A stretch of DNA of 64,000 nucleotides from Amanita rubescens (lineage: Eukaryota > Basidiomycota > Agaricomycetes > Agaricales > Amanitaceae). The notes below the pieces were generated by a model. That model was not told the origin of the DNA, did not search any database, and was given only the letters and a program-made list of their open reading frames with translations. The stretch's first letter is position 1. Each line of letters starts with the position of its first letter. The translations under genes and the position numbers were made by a program. Shown here one piece after another: positions 10,452 to 23,045 of the stretch. The DNA is taken from NCBI GenBank assembly GCA_015039365.1, contig WION01000025.1, positions 62,001-126,000 of the forward strand. The letters run 5' to 3'.

Positions 10452-10589
10452 CATCAGAGCGGAGTGGATTGAAGCGGATTGAAAGCAGATGGAAGTGGAC
10501 AGAAAGTGGATTGAAGGAGGATCGATGGCAGACATCTTCAGAAAGCTTCGGAGCATGCTGCACACTGTAACAGGATTCCATCCGTTACA

Positions 10590-12264
10590 GCATGTTGACA
10601 AGTTACAATGGCCATAAAGCACAATGCCCAAGAGTCTTCATTCAATATTGATTGGTCTGAGTCCCTCTTTGCTTCAAATACTTGTGCAAATCCATATAGC
10701 CATCCCCTTGTGTACCCCAGGGTAATCAAGGGGTAAAACCCTCCCCCCTGTTCAAGGGTGAGGGTTTTGGAGGGTAAGGGTAAGGGTTGAGCCTTGAAAA
10801 CCCTGGGGTTACCCCTGCTGATCCCTAAATTAACAAATAAGCAGCAGTGTGGATGTGGCTGTGTAAACTGAAAGGCACCCAGCACTTGGTTGTCATAGGC
10901 AAGCAACCCAAGAGTTTCACAGATTGCAGAGGTAAACCAAAAGCAGTTTTTGTGTAAAGCATTACTTAGTGAGTCCCTGTGGAGTAGTAATGCTAAGTGA
11001 AGGAGGTTGAGCTGATCCAATTGATTCTTGCCTGGAGCAGCACAAGTGGCTGTCATCGTCCAGACATGGGTTCCAGTCCATGTTGGGTGGGCAGTTGCAA
11101 CTGGCAGAATTTCAACCCTGTCAAGGGTAGCCTTCTGGCATGGACAGTGTTGAGAGGCCATGCGCGATGGTAGCAAAGGTAACTGTTTGGTTGACTAGAA
11201 TCTTGAAATCCTGGATGGGGTCTTGGCCAGGGAGGCCAAGGGTCATAACAATGGCCTCATGTTGAACTACAGTGTGTCTCTTATAAATCGCAATTCGGGA
11301 TATATGCAAAGCTGGGTCATTAAGAATCGCTGATCCGTGGGGTTGGCAGGAATAGAACCCATGCACCTTGTCATAGAAATGGTCAATGAAGTGAAAGAAG
11401 TTCCCAAGTTGGGCCATAGTTGGGTAGAGAGTGTAGATGGGGAGGCTGGCATCAATTTGTTTGTTTTTATCATCATGTCGATGCTTCCTCAAATATTCAA
11501 TTTCCATATTTGGGATGTTGAATGACATCATGGTAGGCTTCCTAGCAGTAGATCATCAGTCTGTAGATGCCGGTAAGAATAGGCTATAGCACACAATTGG
11601 TCACAACAAAATTCTGATATGACAGAGGGTGCTTGTCTCAGGTGCTACTAGTACATTGTGGAACTGTCTCAATGCATTTCAAACAAGTGCATACACTCCT
11701 GCAAGCCAATTCTCCCTTGGTCCCAAATAAGGCATTCCAAGCCCCTAAAAGGAGGTTGTACCCATGGAGTCGAGCTCCTAGAGGCTACTCATTTCTTGTG
11801 CATTCTATGGCTGCCACAGAAATGGTGAACTCATACAAAGAAATGATCAATCACTTTTTGACTGGCAAAAGGTCATCAAATGGGCCTCCCTCTCCTTTCC
11901 TGATAACTATTACATTCAATATCATTAACCCTATCATAAAAGTGATCCTTTCTATCACAGAACTGATGTCTGTTTCATCCTGCAAGCTATCACTGACCCT
12001 GTCACATTTAATTTACTCCATCAGTACTGCCACCAATGTGATGCACATCATGGCCTCTGTGCACCTTTATTCCTCCATCGAGAGATTGTATGATTGATTC
12101 ATTGAGACCTAGGGATGCGTAGAATGTAGCACCACCAGTGCACATTGAACTTTGAGCTCTGTAGGAATGTGGTAGGAGGTTATGAAGTTGATTTTCAAAC
12201 CATGAGTTGGGTGAGAACCATTCTTGATGCTGGTCCTGGTTTGCATGGAAAATTTACCTCCATG
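10590..12264 (-). pseudogene. Decayed coding region of unknown family
   Basis: Two long open frames follow each other on the minus strand. The upstream one ends at 11121 and contains FNIPNMEIEYLRKHR and NFFHFIDHFYDKVHGFYS. The downstream one, in another frame, holds LDQLNLLHLALLLHRDSLS and NCFWFTSAICETLGLLAYDN. Codon-like composition suggests an old gene or transposon protein, but I could not join the parts into one frame with sound introns and do not recognise a family. The frame begins at 11531 in a non-ATG context. Around 10700-10810 lies a short palindromic patch of GGGTAAGGGTAAGGG and ACCCTGGGG motifs. Nothing clear is seen between 11532 and 12264. Confidence 0.35.
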
Positions 12265-13396
12265 TGTTACAACATGGTACGGACTCCCGCATTATGCTTA
12301 CATGACATGTCGGACATGTTTATTTTCTTTATGCATACCTTACTTGTCATCCCCCTTATGCTTGATTCATACGGACTAACTCGTTCCCTTCTATACCACT
12401 TCCTTATTCCATATATGACACCGTCCTTATACTTACTTTCATACTTACTATTATCCACTAATTAGTACATCTCATTGTACTTGTGTCATATCCCGTTCTG
12501 GACTCCACCCAAACTCCGTGACCTCGGACCCCGATGGACTCCTGACTATACCCATGACCACTTTCCACCCATGTCGCATCTCATATCAAGCCTATGCCAA
12601 AACTCCGAAAACTCCGTGACAACTCTGTGACAAACTCCGTCACAACTCCGTCACAACTCCGTGCATATTCGCTAAGTTCCTTTCTACGTATTTTCCATAC
12701 TTGTTTCACCTCTTGTTTCATCTCGGGCATCACTGGTATCACTGTCCCTTCGTACCATATGCTCAACTCCACTTTATGTTCTATATCTCCATCGTTTCCT
12801 GTTCTCATCAGAACACAGCCATAACTCCCCTTGTCGGACTACGTATATAAGGCCTCACTTGTACTCATACAGTAGTCCAAATATCGACTTGGATTGTGCC
12901 CCAACTCAAATTGACTCCCTGTCTTTCATTGTCTCAACCTCATCCAGACCGCTCACCCTTCGGACTCCGGTCCCGGACTCCATCCCGGACTCCAGAGCGT
13001 TCTCCAGAAGTTTAGGCAAGACGTACGTTAGCACAGCACAGCTTGCACGCTGAAGCCTAGCCTTTCCCCACTACGTCCCAGACTCCGTTATACTCCATCC
13101 TTCCCTGTCCGCGGCTTAGTTCCCGGGCTCCATCCCAATTAGGATCACCGTCCTTACAACTTGCTAGTATAAAGACCGCCTGTACTTTAGAGTTGAACCC
13201 TAAGTTCGACTTAGCTGTTTATTGTCGTCTGGCAATATAACCTTACTCTTAACTCATCAACCACAATCGTCCTCAGATCCTAAGTCAATGACTTGACTTA
13301 GTATTGAACTTGTATCACATCAACGTTTGACTTAGACTTGTAATTGTAACTAGAGTTGCCGCTGCAACTTAGGTTGAGATTAACGAGTTCGTAACA
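12265..13396 (+). repeat. 1132-bp solo LTR related to the 26-35 kb gypsy element
   Basis: Begins TGTTACAACATGGTACGGAC and ends TTCGTAACA, flanked by the perfect 5-bp duplication CCATG (12260-12264 and 13397-13401). Its first 50 bases resemble the start of the gypsy LTR read on the minus strand (GGTACGGACTCC, ATTACATGA, TCGGACATG). A TATAAA at 13168 lies 34 bp upstream of AAGTTCGACTTA (13202-13213), the same arrangement as in the complete element. The centre is rich in CGGACTCC and CAACTCCGT repeats. No internal region follows, so it is a solo LTR left by recombination. Confidence 0.85.
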
Positions 13397-13401
13397 CCAT
13401 G

Positions 13402-16119
13402 ACCACCCCACTGTCCGAGCCACTCAACAACTTTCTTCCAATCAGCTCCTCGCCACATCTTTCACACCTCCACCTCCCCCACACACATCACTAGCAGCTA
13501 ATCAATAGCTTGTAGCTTGTTGCTCAATAAAAAGGTGGGGGACCTACATGTCATGTGGGCCTCTGTTTTGGCTATCACTCTGAGTTACAATGGTGGAGGT
13601 TCTAAGATATATGTACAAAGAATTTTCATCATGCACATTTTTGTGCTTCCATGGCATTATGATGGGCTCTGATGAATTTTCCACCACATTAAACATGTTC
13701 TGAACCTTTTTATACACAATTGGAACATGGGTTCTTCATCAGTCAAGGATAGGTGAAATGCAACACCGTCACACTCACTGAGCAGTTGTGCCAGGTGGAA
13801 TGGTGAGGGGCATGGGGAGCTGGGATCATGGATTTGAGAGCAGCACTCACTGCCTGAGCCAAATTATTCAGATCAGTTGTTCCCACAGAGTGAGCAGCCA
13901 GAGCTGACATTGTCAAAGCGTGAGAGGTCAAAATGTTATTTGCCAAAGCAGTGAGCAGTGCAGTCACTTGCTGATGATCAATGACCATGGTAATGCATGA
14001 CCATGTGTGACCAACGTGTTAGCCATGAGTGAGCAATGAGCAGCAAAATTTGGGGATTTGGAAATGTGAATGAATTATCATGCATGAGTCACACACTAGT
14101 TTTTGGATGGGTTCGTTACCATGCATGGGACATAAAAAATGGAAAAGGGAGGGTAATGCATGGCCAACCAGTGACCATGCATGGGATGCATGATCTGATG
14201 AAAATATATAAACCATATATTATAATCATAATATATTGTAGATATTTCTTATCTTATCTTATCTTATCTAAGATAATATGATCTTATCTATCTCCTTTAG
14301 TATAGATTAAGTAGATATAAATACGCTTGCATCATAGTTACTAGATATAATTCCTTATGAATTATATATCATCATTCTACAGCAATCTGTCAAGAATGAA
14401 CTCTATAATATCTGTCATACAATATATAAGGAGGGTCAATTTGTCATTCCCTCCTAACTTCTTACTCTCATCTACTGTCTTATAGTTGAGCCTCAGCTCC
14501 TATAAAGCCCTACAACAACCTCCCTACCTTCACAGTAAGTCAGTTCCTTACTCAGTATCATGGCGCTGCACTGCTGCGTTGGACTCTACATTGAGTAGAG
14601 GAATATTCCAACTTCATCATAATCATGCACTATTTTTGAGGAAATCTGGATTTTGTCCAATTTCGTGCAACATACATACAACTTTGCCTGCAACTAGGGG
14701 GTTGTTTGCAAGTGCTGTGCCATCTCCAGAAACCTGGCTGAGGATGAGTTACATGATCTAGTACATCAGGAAATGCTTACTACTCACCTCTTTTTGTTTT
14801 GCTTGATAAGCAATTTGACTGAAGTTACTGACCATGTCCAATTTGTTTAATCTTGAGATTCTCAAATTCACTTGCCATGCCCCAATGAGCACAATGCCTG
14901 CCTGCATCTCTTCTTGCCTCTGATTAACATCTCCAATGATATGCACAAGCCACTGAGGCAGTGCAGCTATGACTCCTGTGGTATTAGGCAGGGGTACGGA
15001 TGCCATTGTGGTGGTGGACACTGGAATTCTCCTAACTTCTGGAACCTATTGAATCTTCCCACACATTGGTGTCTGTGCAATGCTACGATTATCTATCTTC
15101 ACTGAGGGCACCACCTCCAATCATGAAGACTCCCACAAACCAGGCAACACCCACCGGCACCTCCCTGTCATTAACCAGTGCTCAGATGGCATATTCACTC
15201 TGCCTTCTCAATTTAACAGGTGCCTTCATTCTCTCTCTAATGCACACTAGTCAAGTTTTTGAACATGAAGATTATAATAATCTCCCAATGTGCTTCCAGT
15301 AAGATACCCCATGAAGGTCACCATGGACCATGCCTTCTGAATGGCCTGGGATGTATTACATATTTTCCAAAAAAAGGGGTGAGCTTTGATGGAGAGTGAA
15401 AAATAGGAGGTCCCTACATACTCTGCCATCTCAGATATTGATGGATTTACTTTTTTTCTCCACAGGGCTAGAGTACCATTTGTCATGTAGGGAGATGAGG
15501 AAGAACTGGGACTCTTTTCCATCTTTGAATTTGTAGGTTCCTAAAAATGGCTGCACAGTTTTCAGGTACCCCCACATCAGCACCTCTTGACAAAAAAGGC
15601 CTGCTGAAACAGATGTCATTAATGATTCTAGATAGTAGGAATAAGAGGGCATCACTGTTGGGATTGTTATATGGTCCTTTTGTTCAGAATAACAATTGCT
15701 GTCTGACCAGGATAGTAGATTGTGGTTTTATCCTTACATACATACTGTGATTAATCATAGATCTATTGCTTCTCACTTTCCAGCAGGGATCAATCAAATT
15801 GCCATCACCCACCCACTCCCAAACCTGTTCTGGAGCCCTCAGATTACACCATTTCAACAATTCAATTTTTCAAAGAGAGAGCTGCACATGCTGCCTTGAT
15901 CTCATCTGCAATACACATAAACTTTTTCTTTCCCTCTTTTTTGAGAATGGGTCTACCTTTGGAAGCCTATTGGCTGCATTAATGGCCTTTTGCATTTGTA
16001 TCTCAGCATCAAGGAGGGCATCCCAGATGGCCTATTGGCGCTTCATCCCCCATCCACTCCCAAATCTGTTCAAGCAGGCATCAGGAAATAATAATTATAC
16101 AGAAGCAGCTCAAACATCT
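13402..16119. other. Repeat-rich intergenic region without a supported gene
   Basis: Contains fragments of dispersed repeats. The stretch 14695-14968 (TGCCTGCAACTAGGGGGTTG onward) is similar to 17946-18232. Short ALANN-type minus-strand frames appear at about 13750-13980 and again near 17950, so a decayed transposon protein is possible. A TCTTATCTTATCTTATC microsatellite lies near 14245, and CCATGCATG repeats are scattered at 14010-14200. No intact gene is visible. Confidence 0.45.
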
Positions 16120-16127
16120 GTGATAAG

Positions 16128-17758
16128 TAGTGTTTAAAGGTCCAGTCCAGTCCAGCTTTTTGCCCAAACTGGAACTGTGACTGGTCACTGACAACTCCTT
16201 AAATCTAAGAACTGGAACTGGACCAGTCATAACTGATTGTAACCAGTCATTATCAGTCCAGTTATGGTCATATGACCAGTTATAACCAGTCATTCTTATG
16301 ACCAAAGAATGACTGGTTATAACCAGTTATGACCAGTAAGAACTGTTTCATTGGACTTGAGTCACAGGTGTGACACCATTGCAGCTGCCTTATCTCCAGA
16401 CTCCTGCTATGTTTTTGGAGTTCACTGACCCACCTAATCCATAAAGGATCATGTTACATGCCATCAAACACTTTCTAACCCTCAGTTATTGAATCAGACA
16501 GCCAAGAGTTGGTCATCAGAGAGCACCAAAGAGAGTGACACAGCCACTCAGTCCCTCCTGTTGGAATCTAAGATTATTTTGAGCACACCACTGTTTTCTA
16601 TATTGGGTACACATTCCGAGGCCGTAGTGAAACATAGGTCTTGGTCTTATATCCGGTCTCTGATGGACATTTAAATCCCAGGTATTGAATAGCCAATAGC
16701 CGAGCCGTGGCTTGCCACGCTGTGCCAAATAACACACAGCCACAAGCAACACATTGTGACGACCTTCCTCTTCAGGAAGGCGTGCTGAATTTTGGCATGT
16801 TTACAGTGATCACCATGCATTCATTAACTCATTAACTAAAATAAAATGGCCTCAGACCTGCCACACGAAGTGGTGGCCCATACTTGCCAATGTGTTCTGA
16901 CCCTTTTTCATTTTTGTACTATTGTTAACTGTTAATTCATGTTCCTCTGGCTATGTTTGAACATAACCTTAAAAGAGGAAATAAGGCTTATCAGGCTGTT
17001 TAGGGGGGTCACCTTGATCATGTTATATCTCATCCATATCTTGACAGATTTGCATCTACCAGGGCACAATTTGAAGGGCTTTCACCACCCTTTCTGACCA
17101 TGCTAGCTGTTTTGTGAGTGAGCCCCTCATTCATCTGCTATTCAATGCTTTCTGACGAATCATGTCCATTTTGGGTGGGCTACTTTGTTCCAGGTCATAT
17201 CTCATCCATTCCTCAATGGATTTCCATCATCTAAAGTGTAATTTGAATGCCATTTGATACTAGTAGTATTACACTGTGTGATAAGTTATTATAACCATCA
17301 AAAACTGGTCATGACTGGTCATGCATCAGTTACACATTTTCTGCATTTCTACAGAACTGTGACTGGAACTGCTATCCAGGCAGCATAACTGGAACCACTT
17401 GGCAGGTGTGGGCCACCAAGTGGCAGATCCAAGGCCATTGTTTTTAAAATAAAATAAAATGGCCTGTATAGAGTATAGCTAGTTAGTTATAATATTGTAA
17501 TGAATCAACCAAAGCATGTGCTGTAGGAAAGCGAGGCAATGATGTGCACACTGTGGGAGTTTGTTTGTTTGAGCTTGCCAAGTCACAGCTCAGCGATTGC
17601 CATTGTCTTAGAATCGTGTTACAAAAATCACTGCAGCCAGGAGGTTATAAGGCCAAGCCTCATTTCATTCGGCCTTGGAAAAGGTCCAGCCATTACCAGT
17701 CATGGTTCAGTCCAGTTCCAGTTATTTCCAGTCACAAGGACCAGACCTTTAAACACTA
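16128..17758. mobile_element. hAT-like element D (1.6 kb)
   Basis: Ends are TAGTGTTTAAAGGTCCAGTCC and GGACCAGACCTTTAAACACTA, flanked by the perfect 8-bp duplication GTGATAAG (16120-16127 and 17759-17766). Tandem TATGACCAGTTATAACCAGT motifs near the left end replace the ACCGGT motifs of elements A-C. At 1631 bp it is about twice the length of A-C after insertions are removed, so the middle (roughly 16350-17280) may be captured or inserted DNA. No transposase frame is visible. Confidence 0.85.
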
Positions 17759-17766
17759 GTGATAAG

Positions 17767-18635
17767 CCAATACAAAATCCTTTGCTTTCTAACCTCCAGC
17801 AACTCACCCAGCTGGATTCTGAAATCTGTATTGTAATATTGAATGAGTTGGAGAATTGCATGGTGTGTCAGACCATTGAGACTTATCCTGTCCCCAATCA
17901 TAGTCCTAATGGCAGGAACTGATTGTAAGGCTGCTAGAGGGCCAATGCCTGCAACTAAGAGGTTGTTTGCAAGTGCTGTACTATCTCCAGCAACCTGGCT
18001 GAGGATGAGTTGCATGATCTAGTGTTGGAAAAATGCTTACTCACCTCTTTTTGTTTCGCTCGATAAGCAATTTGACTGGTGTTATTGTCCATGTCCAATT
18101 TGTTTAATCTTGAGATTCTTGAATTTGTGTGCCACACCTCCACATCTCCTTGAAGCCTGGCACCTGTATCTCTTCTTGCATCTGGTTAAGATTTCCAAAG
18201 AAAGGTGCAAGCCACTGAGGCAGCACAGCCATGAACTATGAAAGCCATTGAGGCAGCCCCACAGGGTTCATGATGGCATTTGTCAGAACAACATCTTGCT
18301 GATATCGTTCTGCTAATCCAATATCATTGTCTGTTGCAATGGCACCTAGGATTCAAGCTTCTATGGTATTTGCTGTTCATTAGTGTAGTTGGCTGCAGGA
18401 ATGTGAACTTGATACTACCCTTAGAATGAGCAAGATGCTCAACATATTCTTTTGAATTTGTGATGTCTCCAAGTGTTGGTGGAAAGTTGGTGGGATTGGT
18501 GGGAGGTACAACTCCTGCAGTATTATGTGGCGGTACAAATGCCATCATCATGGTGAAAGAAAGATTTGGGGATTGGGGAACCCCTATAACTTCTGGAGCC
18601 CATCCAATCCTCCCATGCATCATGTGTCATGCATG
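17767..18635. repeat. Copy of a dispersed repeat shared with 14.7 kb
   Basis: 17946-18232 matches 14695-14968 over most of its length, including TTGTTTGCAAGTGCTGT, CACCTCTTTTTGTTT and CATGTCCAATTTGTTTAATC, in the same orientation. Minus-strand frames here are broken. The source protein is not recognised. Confidence 0.55.
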
Positions 18636-18643
18636 TCTGCATC

Positions 18644-19481
18644 TAGTGTTTTAAAGTCTGGTTAAAGGACCGGCAAAAAACCAGTAACCGGACTGGACCG
18701 GTATCGGTTGCAACCGAACCGCGGTTGCCGGTTTTGCCACCTACAGCCTCAAAACGGTTTCGGTCTGAGGGTTTGGGCCAGATGTCAAAGACCGGTTGCA
18801 AAACCGGTTGCAACCGGTCTTTTTCGGCAACTGTTTGGAGGGTTAGAGGGGTGGATTGGCCAGTGGGTAGTCGGATGACACTACTAAAATTAGAAGTTGC
18901 ACTAATTTTAGCAACGTCATCCAGGCTCCCATTTGTGCATCCACCTATGCAACCCCTTGTATTAATGTAATGACTGTCAGATCTCAAAAATTAACATATC
19001 TATTGCCTACAACATAGCCTCAAACCCCTTAGAATAAGCTTAGTGCACTTATATAACATATCAATGACATTGCTTGATTTGCTTTAGTCTAATTTTAGCA
19101 AATGACATCACTTTAGCTAATTTTGGCAATGTCATCCAAGTGCTCATTTACGCATCCACCCATGCAGCCCCTTGTATTCCTTTAGTAACTGTCAGATCTT
19201 GAAAAATGACATATTCAATGCCCACAACATAGCCTACTTTGGCATTTTAGGATGCCATCTACTTATATATTATTAAAATTCGATTTTTCACTATTACATA
19301 AGCGGTTTTGAGTGAAAACCGGTTGCGACCGGTTGCGCAGCCTGCTGGCAATGCTGCAAGACCGGTTTTCACCGGTTTTGGTCCGGTTGCACCCAAATGG
19401 GAAAGTCCGAAAAACTGGTTGGGGTCCGGTTGTGCCAAAAATAGCATGAAAAACCGGACCGAACCGGACTTTTAAACACTA
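18644..19481. mobile_element. hAT-like miniature element B
   Basis: 838 bp with ends TAGTGTTTTAAAGTCTGGTT and AACCGGACTTTTAAACACTA, flanked by the perfect 8-bp duplication TCTGCATC (18636-18643 and 19482-19489). The internal ACCGGTTGCAACCGGT motifs match elements A and C. Its left end shows the intact version of the site where a solo LTR entered element A. Confidence 0.9.
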
Positions 19482-19489
19482 TCTGCATC

Positions 19490-21384
19490 ACCAGACACCC
19501 CCTTTTTCTTAAAAGTTGAGTCACTGCCACTGACTGAATGATAAAGGTGGCTCAATATCCATCTCAAATCGAAGTGCCCAGGATGTGAAGACTGTGTTAT
19601 CAGGCTGAGCATATCAGATACTAGCCATTACAATCCTGTGCCACTTTGGCTCAGACCTCTTGAATCCCCACAGCTCTCAATACCACCAAGACTGTGCAAC
19701 TGTCAGCTGCCACACATTCACTGCATCCCAATGTATCATTTCAATGAGGTATAGGCACATATCTTCTAGTATCTTATAACACCCAGTCCTCTGACTGTCT
19801 CCCTCATGTAGCTAGGGAAGCAAAATCTGTCAACTGGCACTGGTTGAGTGGGAAGCAGTGAGGAGGGCTTGAAAAAGTGAATCATTGCTTTGGTTGAACT
19901 TGGGGTAAGGTTGGTGCTGGTCAGCTCAGCATTATATTGACCCATGGATACCTGATGATCATTTTTCAGTTCCGACCATGGTGCAATGCTGAGGTCCAAC
20001 TGAGTGCAGCCCATCAATGGGGCAGGAGGCACCAAACAAGGTTCTTGCTTTCAACCAAACTGAAAGATTGGACTGCATTGTCTATTTGATTGATAGATCC
20101 CAGGAGAAAACACTGTGCATCAGATCTAGGGTAACGCAGGAGGTGGTTCATGTCATACATGTCAGGTTTATTTGAGTTAGATGGATATATGCACACATTT
20201 CTCAAATGTGCTGGTGTATCACTACTGAAAGGTTTGAGGCAATGGTTGGGGATAAACATTCAGGATCTGAGTTTCTTAAAAGGGATGGATTTTAGTAAAT
20301 TAACCCTAAGCTAGGCAACTAATTTCATAAAAATAATTTCTTAAAAGCAAATAAAAAAATATAATTTACTATGATTTATATTAATATTAAATTATATATT
20401 AAATTTATATTAGCTCCACTATAAAAAGCTAGAAAGAAATATCAGCTAGAGTATATTAAATATTACCAATAAAAATATGGTAGTTAACTAGCAAAGCAAT
20501 TAATAACAATCCAAATTAATATATATATATATTTATAAAATATTACTTGCAAAATAATAATTGCAAGTTAGCCCCAATGGTGCCACTGTTTTCAACATCC
20601 AACAGAACAGTGAGGTCCTTGACTTCCGTCACTGTGAGCTCTTCCAGGTGATGATAAAATATGTTTAAAGTGGGATGATTTTCATATTCTATTGGCTGTA
20701 TACAGCATAAGTTGGTTTCTCAGTCCACACCAAACCACTCATGAGCACACTGTTGCACAAGAATCTCCAGTTGAAAAAGAGGTCAGAAAGGACAAAAGAA
20801 TGGGGAATGCTGACTAAGGTAGGACTTGAGTTGTAACATCTAACAGATTTGCCATGCCCATGCTACAGCAATCTGGATCAATGTTGGAATCCATCATTGG
20901 CACCTGTCCACAAGTCTTAAGAGAGTGGGAGTCATCCAGATCCTTTTCTGAACTGCTACCTGTTCAATTACATGCAAAGTTTTGGGGGAAAGCATGGCAG
21001 ATGAGGAGCAAAAGTGGTGTAATGCCCAACTGCCTATGCCTGTGGAAGGAAGTGGGCTCAGAAACAAATGTCAGGGTGGATATGAATTCATGGATGTGGA
21101 TGTGAGTGAGGAAGAGGACAACATTATTGAGGGTTGCTGCTTTCTCAAACTTGACATTGAGGATCTTGAGATCTCCAGGATCTGGATACGTGCCAAATAC
21201 ATATGAATATACAATAAATGAGGAAAGGGGCACATGTGCTGCAGGTCCCACTATGTGCCGGACGGGTTGGGCAACTGTAACCTATCTGATTATGAAAAGA
21301 GAAGTGTATTCAATTGTAGCAAGGCAGTTACAAGTACATTTTCCTATATGTCGGAACAGTTTAATTTAAAATGATTTTTGTTTA
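19490..21384. other. Gene-poor stretch with a strongly AT-rich core
   Basis: About 20335-20565 is very AT-rich (runs of TATAAATATTAAAT and TATATATATATTTATA). The flanks hold only short overlapping open frames. I see no gene, tRNA or repeat ends. Confidence 0.5.
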
Positions 21385-22250
21385 TCATGTCGTCTCTTTG
21401 TTGTTGATAGAATCGATCAAGTGGTCAGCTCGCTCTCCCTTCACATCTCCTCTGGTTGTTTTTCCCTTGTTGTCGCTGTCCTTTCCTTTAGTTTTCTTAC
21501 TCGTTGTGGTTGTTAAGTATACACCTTCTGTTTTTGCCACAGATGAAGACCCAGAACTTTCAGCCTCATCTTTTGCTTTTCTCTTTTTTAACGCAAAGAG
21601 CACATCCCATGCATCATCCGTGTCATCTCGTTCAGTTGATATTAGATAAGGATGTTACTTGACTGGAACCGTTCAGTGATTTGTCGGGGATTTCTATGTC
21701 CTCTTCAGAGCAGGCAACGACACAGATACGGTCAATAAGAAACTGGTAAATCTATTTTACCCATTTAGCATTGATGCAAAGATGAATCGTCCAAACTACC
21801 TTTTGTATTTTGTCATTCTGCCGATCAGGTAACTCAAACGTGAGGAGTTGCACTTTCATCAAAACCAGGGTTCCTAGACGAAGTTCTTAGTTTGTCGTAC
21901 ATTTCCCAGGGAGGTACAAGTTAAGAACGCGAACCCAGGTGCGTGACAAAATGTCCGGGTGCGCAGTAATCCAATAATCGACATCAAGCCGTGAGAGACT
22001 GCACTTTGCACTCCTCGCTTTTGCGGCCAGACGAACAAGAAGTGGGACAGGGGAAGCAGACTTCCAACCATTGTACACATAGATTCCAAATTGACAAAAG
22101 GCCTGTGGTTAGATTAATCAACACTACTCGGCAAATACAATGCCACAATGGACGACTTACATCGCCATATATGTCCAGCATAAATGTATTAAAAAAAGTG
22201 CTGCATTTTGTGGCCACAGGGTCAAACAGAACACGGCGTGTTGTGATCAT
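21385..22250 (-). CDS. Unknown protein, 208 aa, five exons, Lys-rich C-terminus
   Basis: Exons are 22161-22250, 21901-22102, 21800-21852, 21659-21742 and 21385-21582, with introns of 58, 48, 57 and 76 nt. All joins keep frame and total 209 codons with the stop. The N-terminal ~140 residues look folded (MITTRRVLFDPVATKC, QFGIYVYNGWKSASPVPLLV, WVRVLNLYLPGKLQLLTFEL, KFLIDRICVVACSEEDIEIP). The last ~65 residues are Lys/Ser/Thr-rich and probably disordered (TTTTSKKTKGKDSDNKGK). There is no signal peptide or membrane segment, and I do not recognise the family. It is the only multi-exon host-like gene I could reconstruct in the repeat island. The last intron is the least certain; its acceptor lies in a run of A. 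A nuclear or nucleic-acid role is only suggested by the basic tail. Confidence 0.65.
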
Positions 22251-22429
22251 CGTACTAAGCTCAGAGCAAGAAAAAACAGAGGATAAGTTAAAAATTGGCC
22301 ATGACTTCAAATTTTAAAGCGTCAAATAGGAGACATGCTAGGAGTAAACCCCTTTGCTAAGTTATCAAATGATTCATGCTGTATCGCACGTTGCGTCGAG
22401 TCCGTACCTGACTGCAGTGATGTTTTCGA

Positions 22430-22744
22430 TGAAACAACGAAAGTGGAGGTGCAGTGTGCAACCTCCAACATTCCGATGCGGCCGTGCGAGTTCGGCAGCA
22501 CCAAAGGGTGCTCGTCCACTTCGGTCACACTCATTGGGGCTCAGAAAGATGAACTCAAGTGAGGGGAAGTAAACTTTTATATCAGACTATCTATGACATG
22601 ACTATATACAATATGCCTCATGTACTACATGTGTCCGACCTGAAGCGGAACTGTCGGAACGTGTCGGAACTGGCGGACAGTGGCGGAGACATTCGGAATG
22701 CTGCGGAACGTGCTGCACAATGTAAATGGATTCCATCTGTTACA
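22430..22744 (-). repeat. Short solo LTR, family R, copy 4
   Basis: TGAAACAACG...CTGTTACA, flanked by the 4-bp duplication TCGA (22426-22429 and 22745-22748). The interior matches copies 2 and 3. On the minus strand GATATAAAAG provides a TATA-like box. Confidence 0.75.
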
Positions 22745-23045
22745 TCGACATGATTAACAAAATGCTGTATGTAGGCAATAACGTGAGTATTGGCCATTGA
22801 CTGAGAGGGACTGCTCCCCAAATTCAAAAAGGGTGCCTGGTTTTGATCAGACACTGAAGTTTGCTTGGCTCAATCAGAAGTGCGGATGTTGATTATGCTG
22901 ACATTGACAATGCTCCATTCACATGTTACCACCATTACGGAAAATGTCACACTTGCTCGTAGGACTGAACCCACTACTTATGTAGCAGGAATGCTCTCAA
23001 GTCTGTTACAAACATATGTCATGTCACATCTTTTTCTCACCCACA

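Larger units (their letters stand above)
9363..10589 (-). repeat. Solo LTR, family R, copy 3, carrying two later insertions
   Basis: Starts TGAAACACTGCAGAGTGCTC and ends ATCCGTTACA. Its first 150 bp are nearly the same as copy 5 at 36161. It is interrupted by a fold-back element (9520-9825) and a hAT-like element (9923-10451). Removing these and one 8-bp duplication leaves about 384 bp, close to the 364 bp of copy 5. Flanks are GTGC and GCAT, not a clean duplication. Confidence 0.7.

Noticed and set aside
10755..10800. GGGTAAGGGTAAGGG as interstitial telomere repeat
   Set aside because: The unit is not the fungal TTAGGG repeat, has only two or three units, and belongs to a small palindromic patch.
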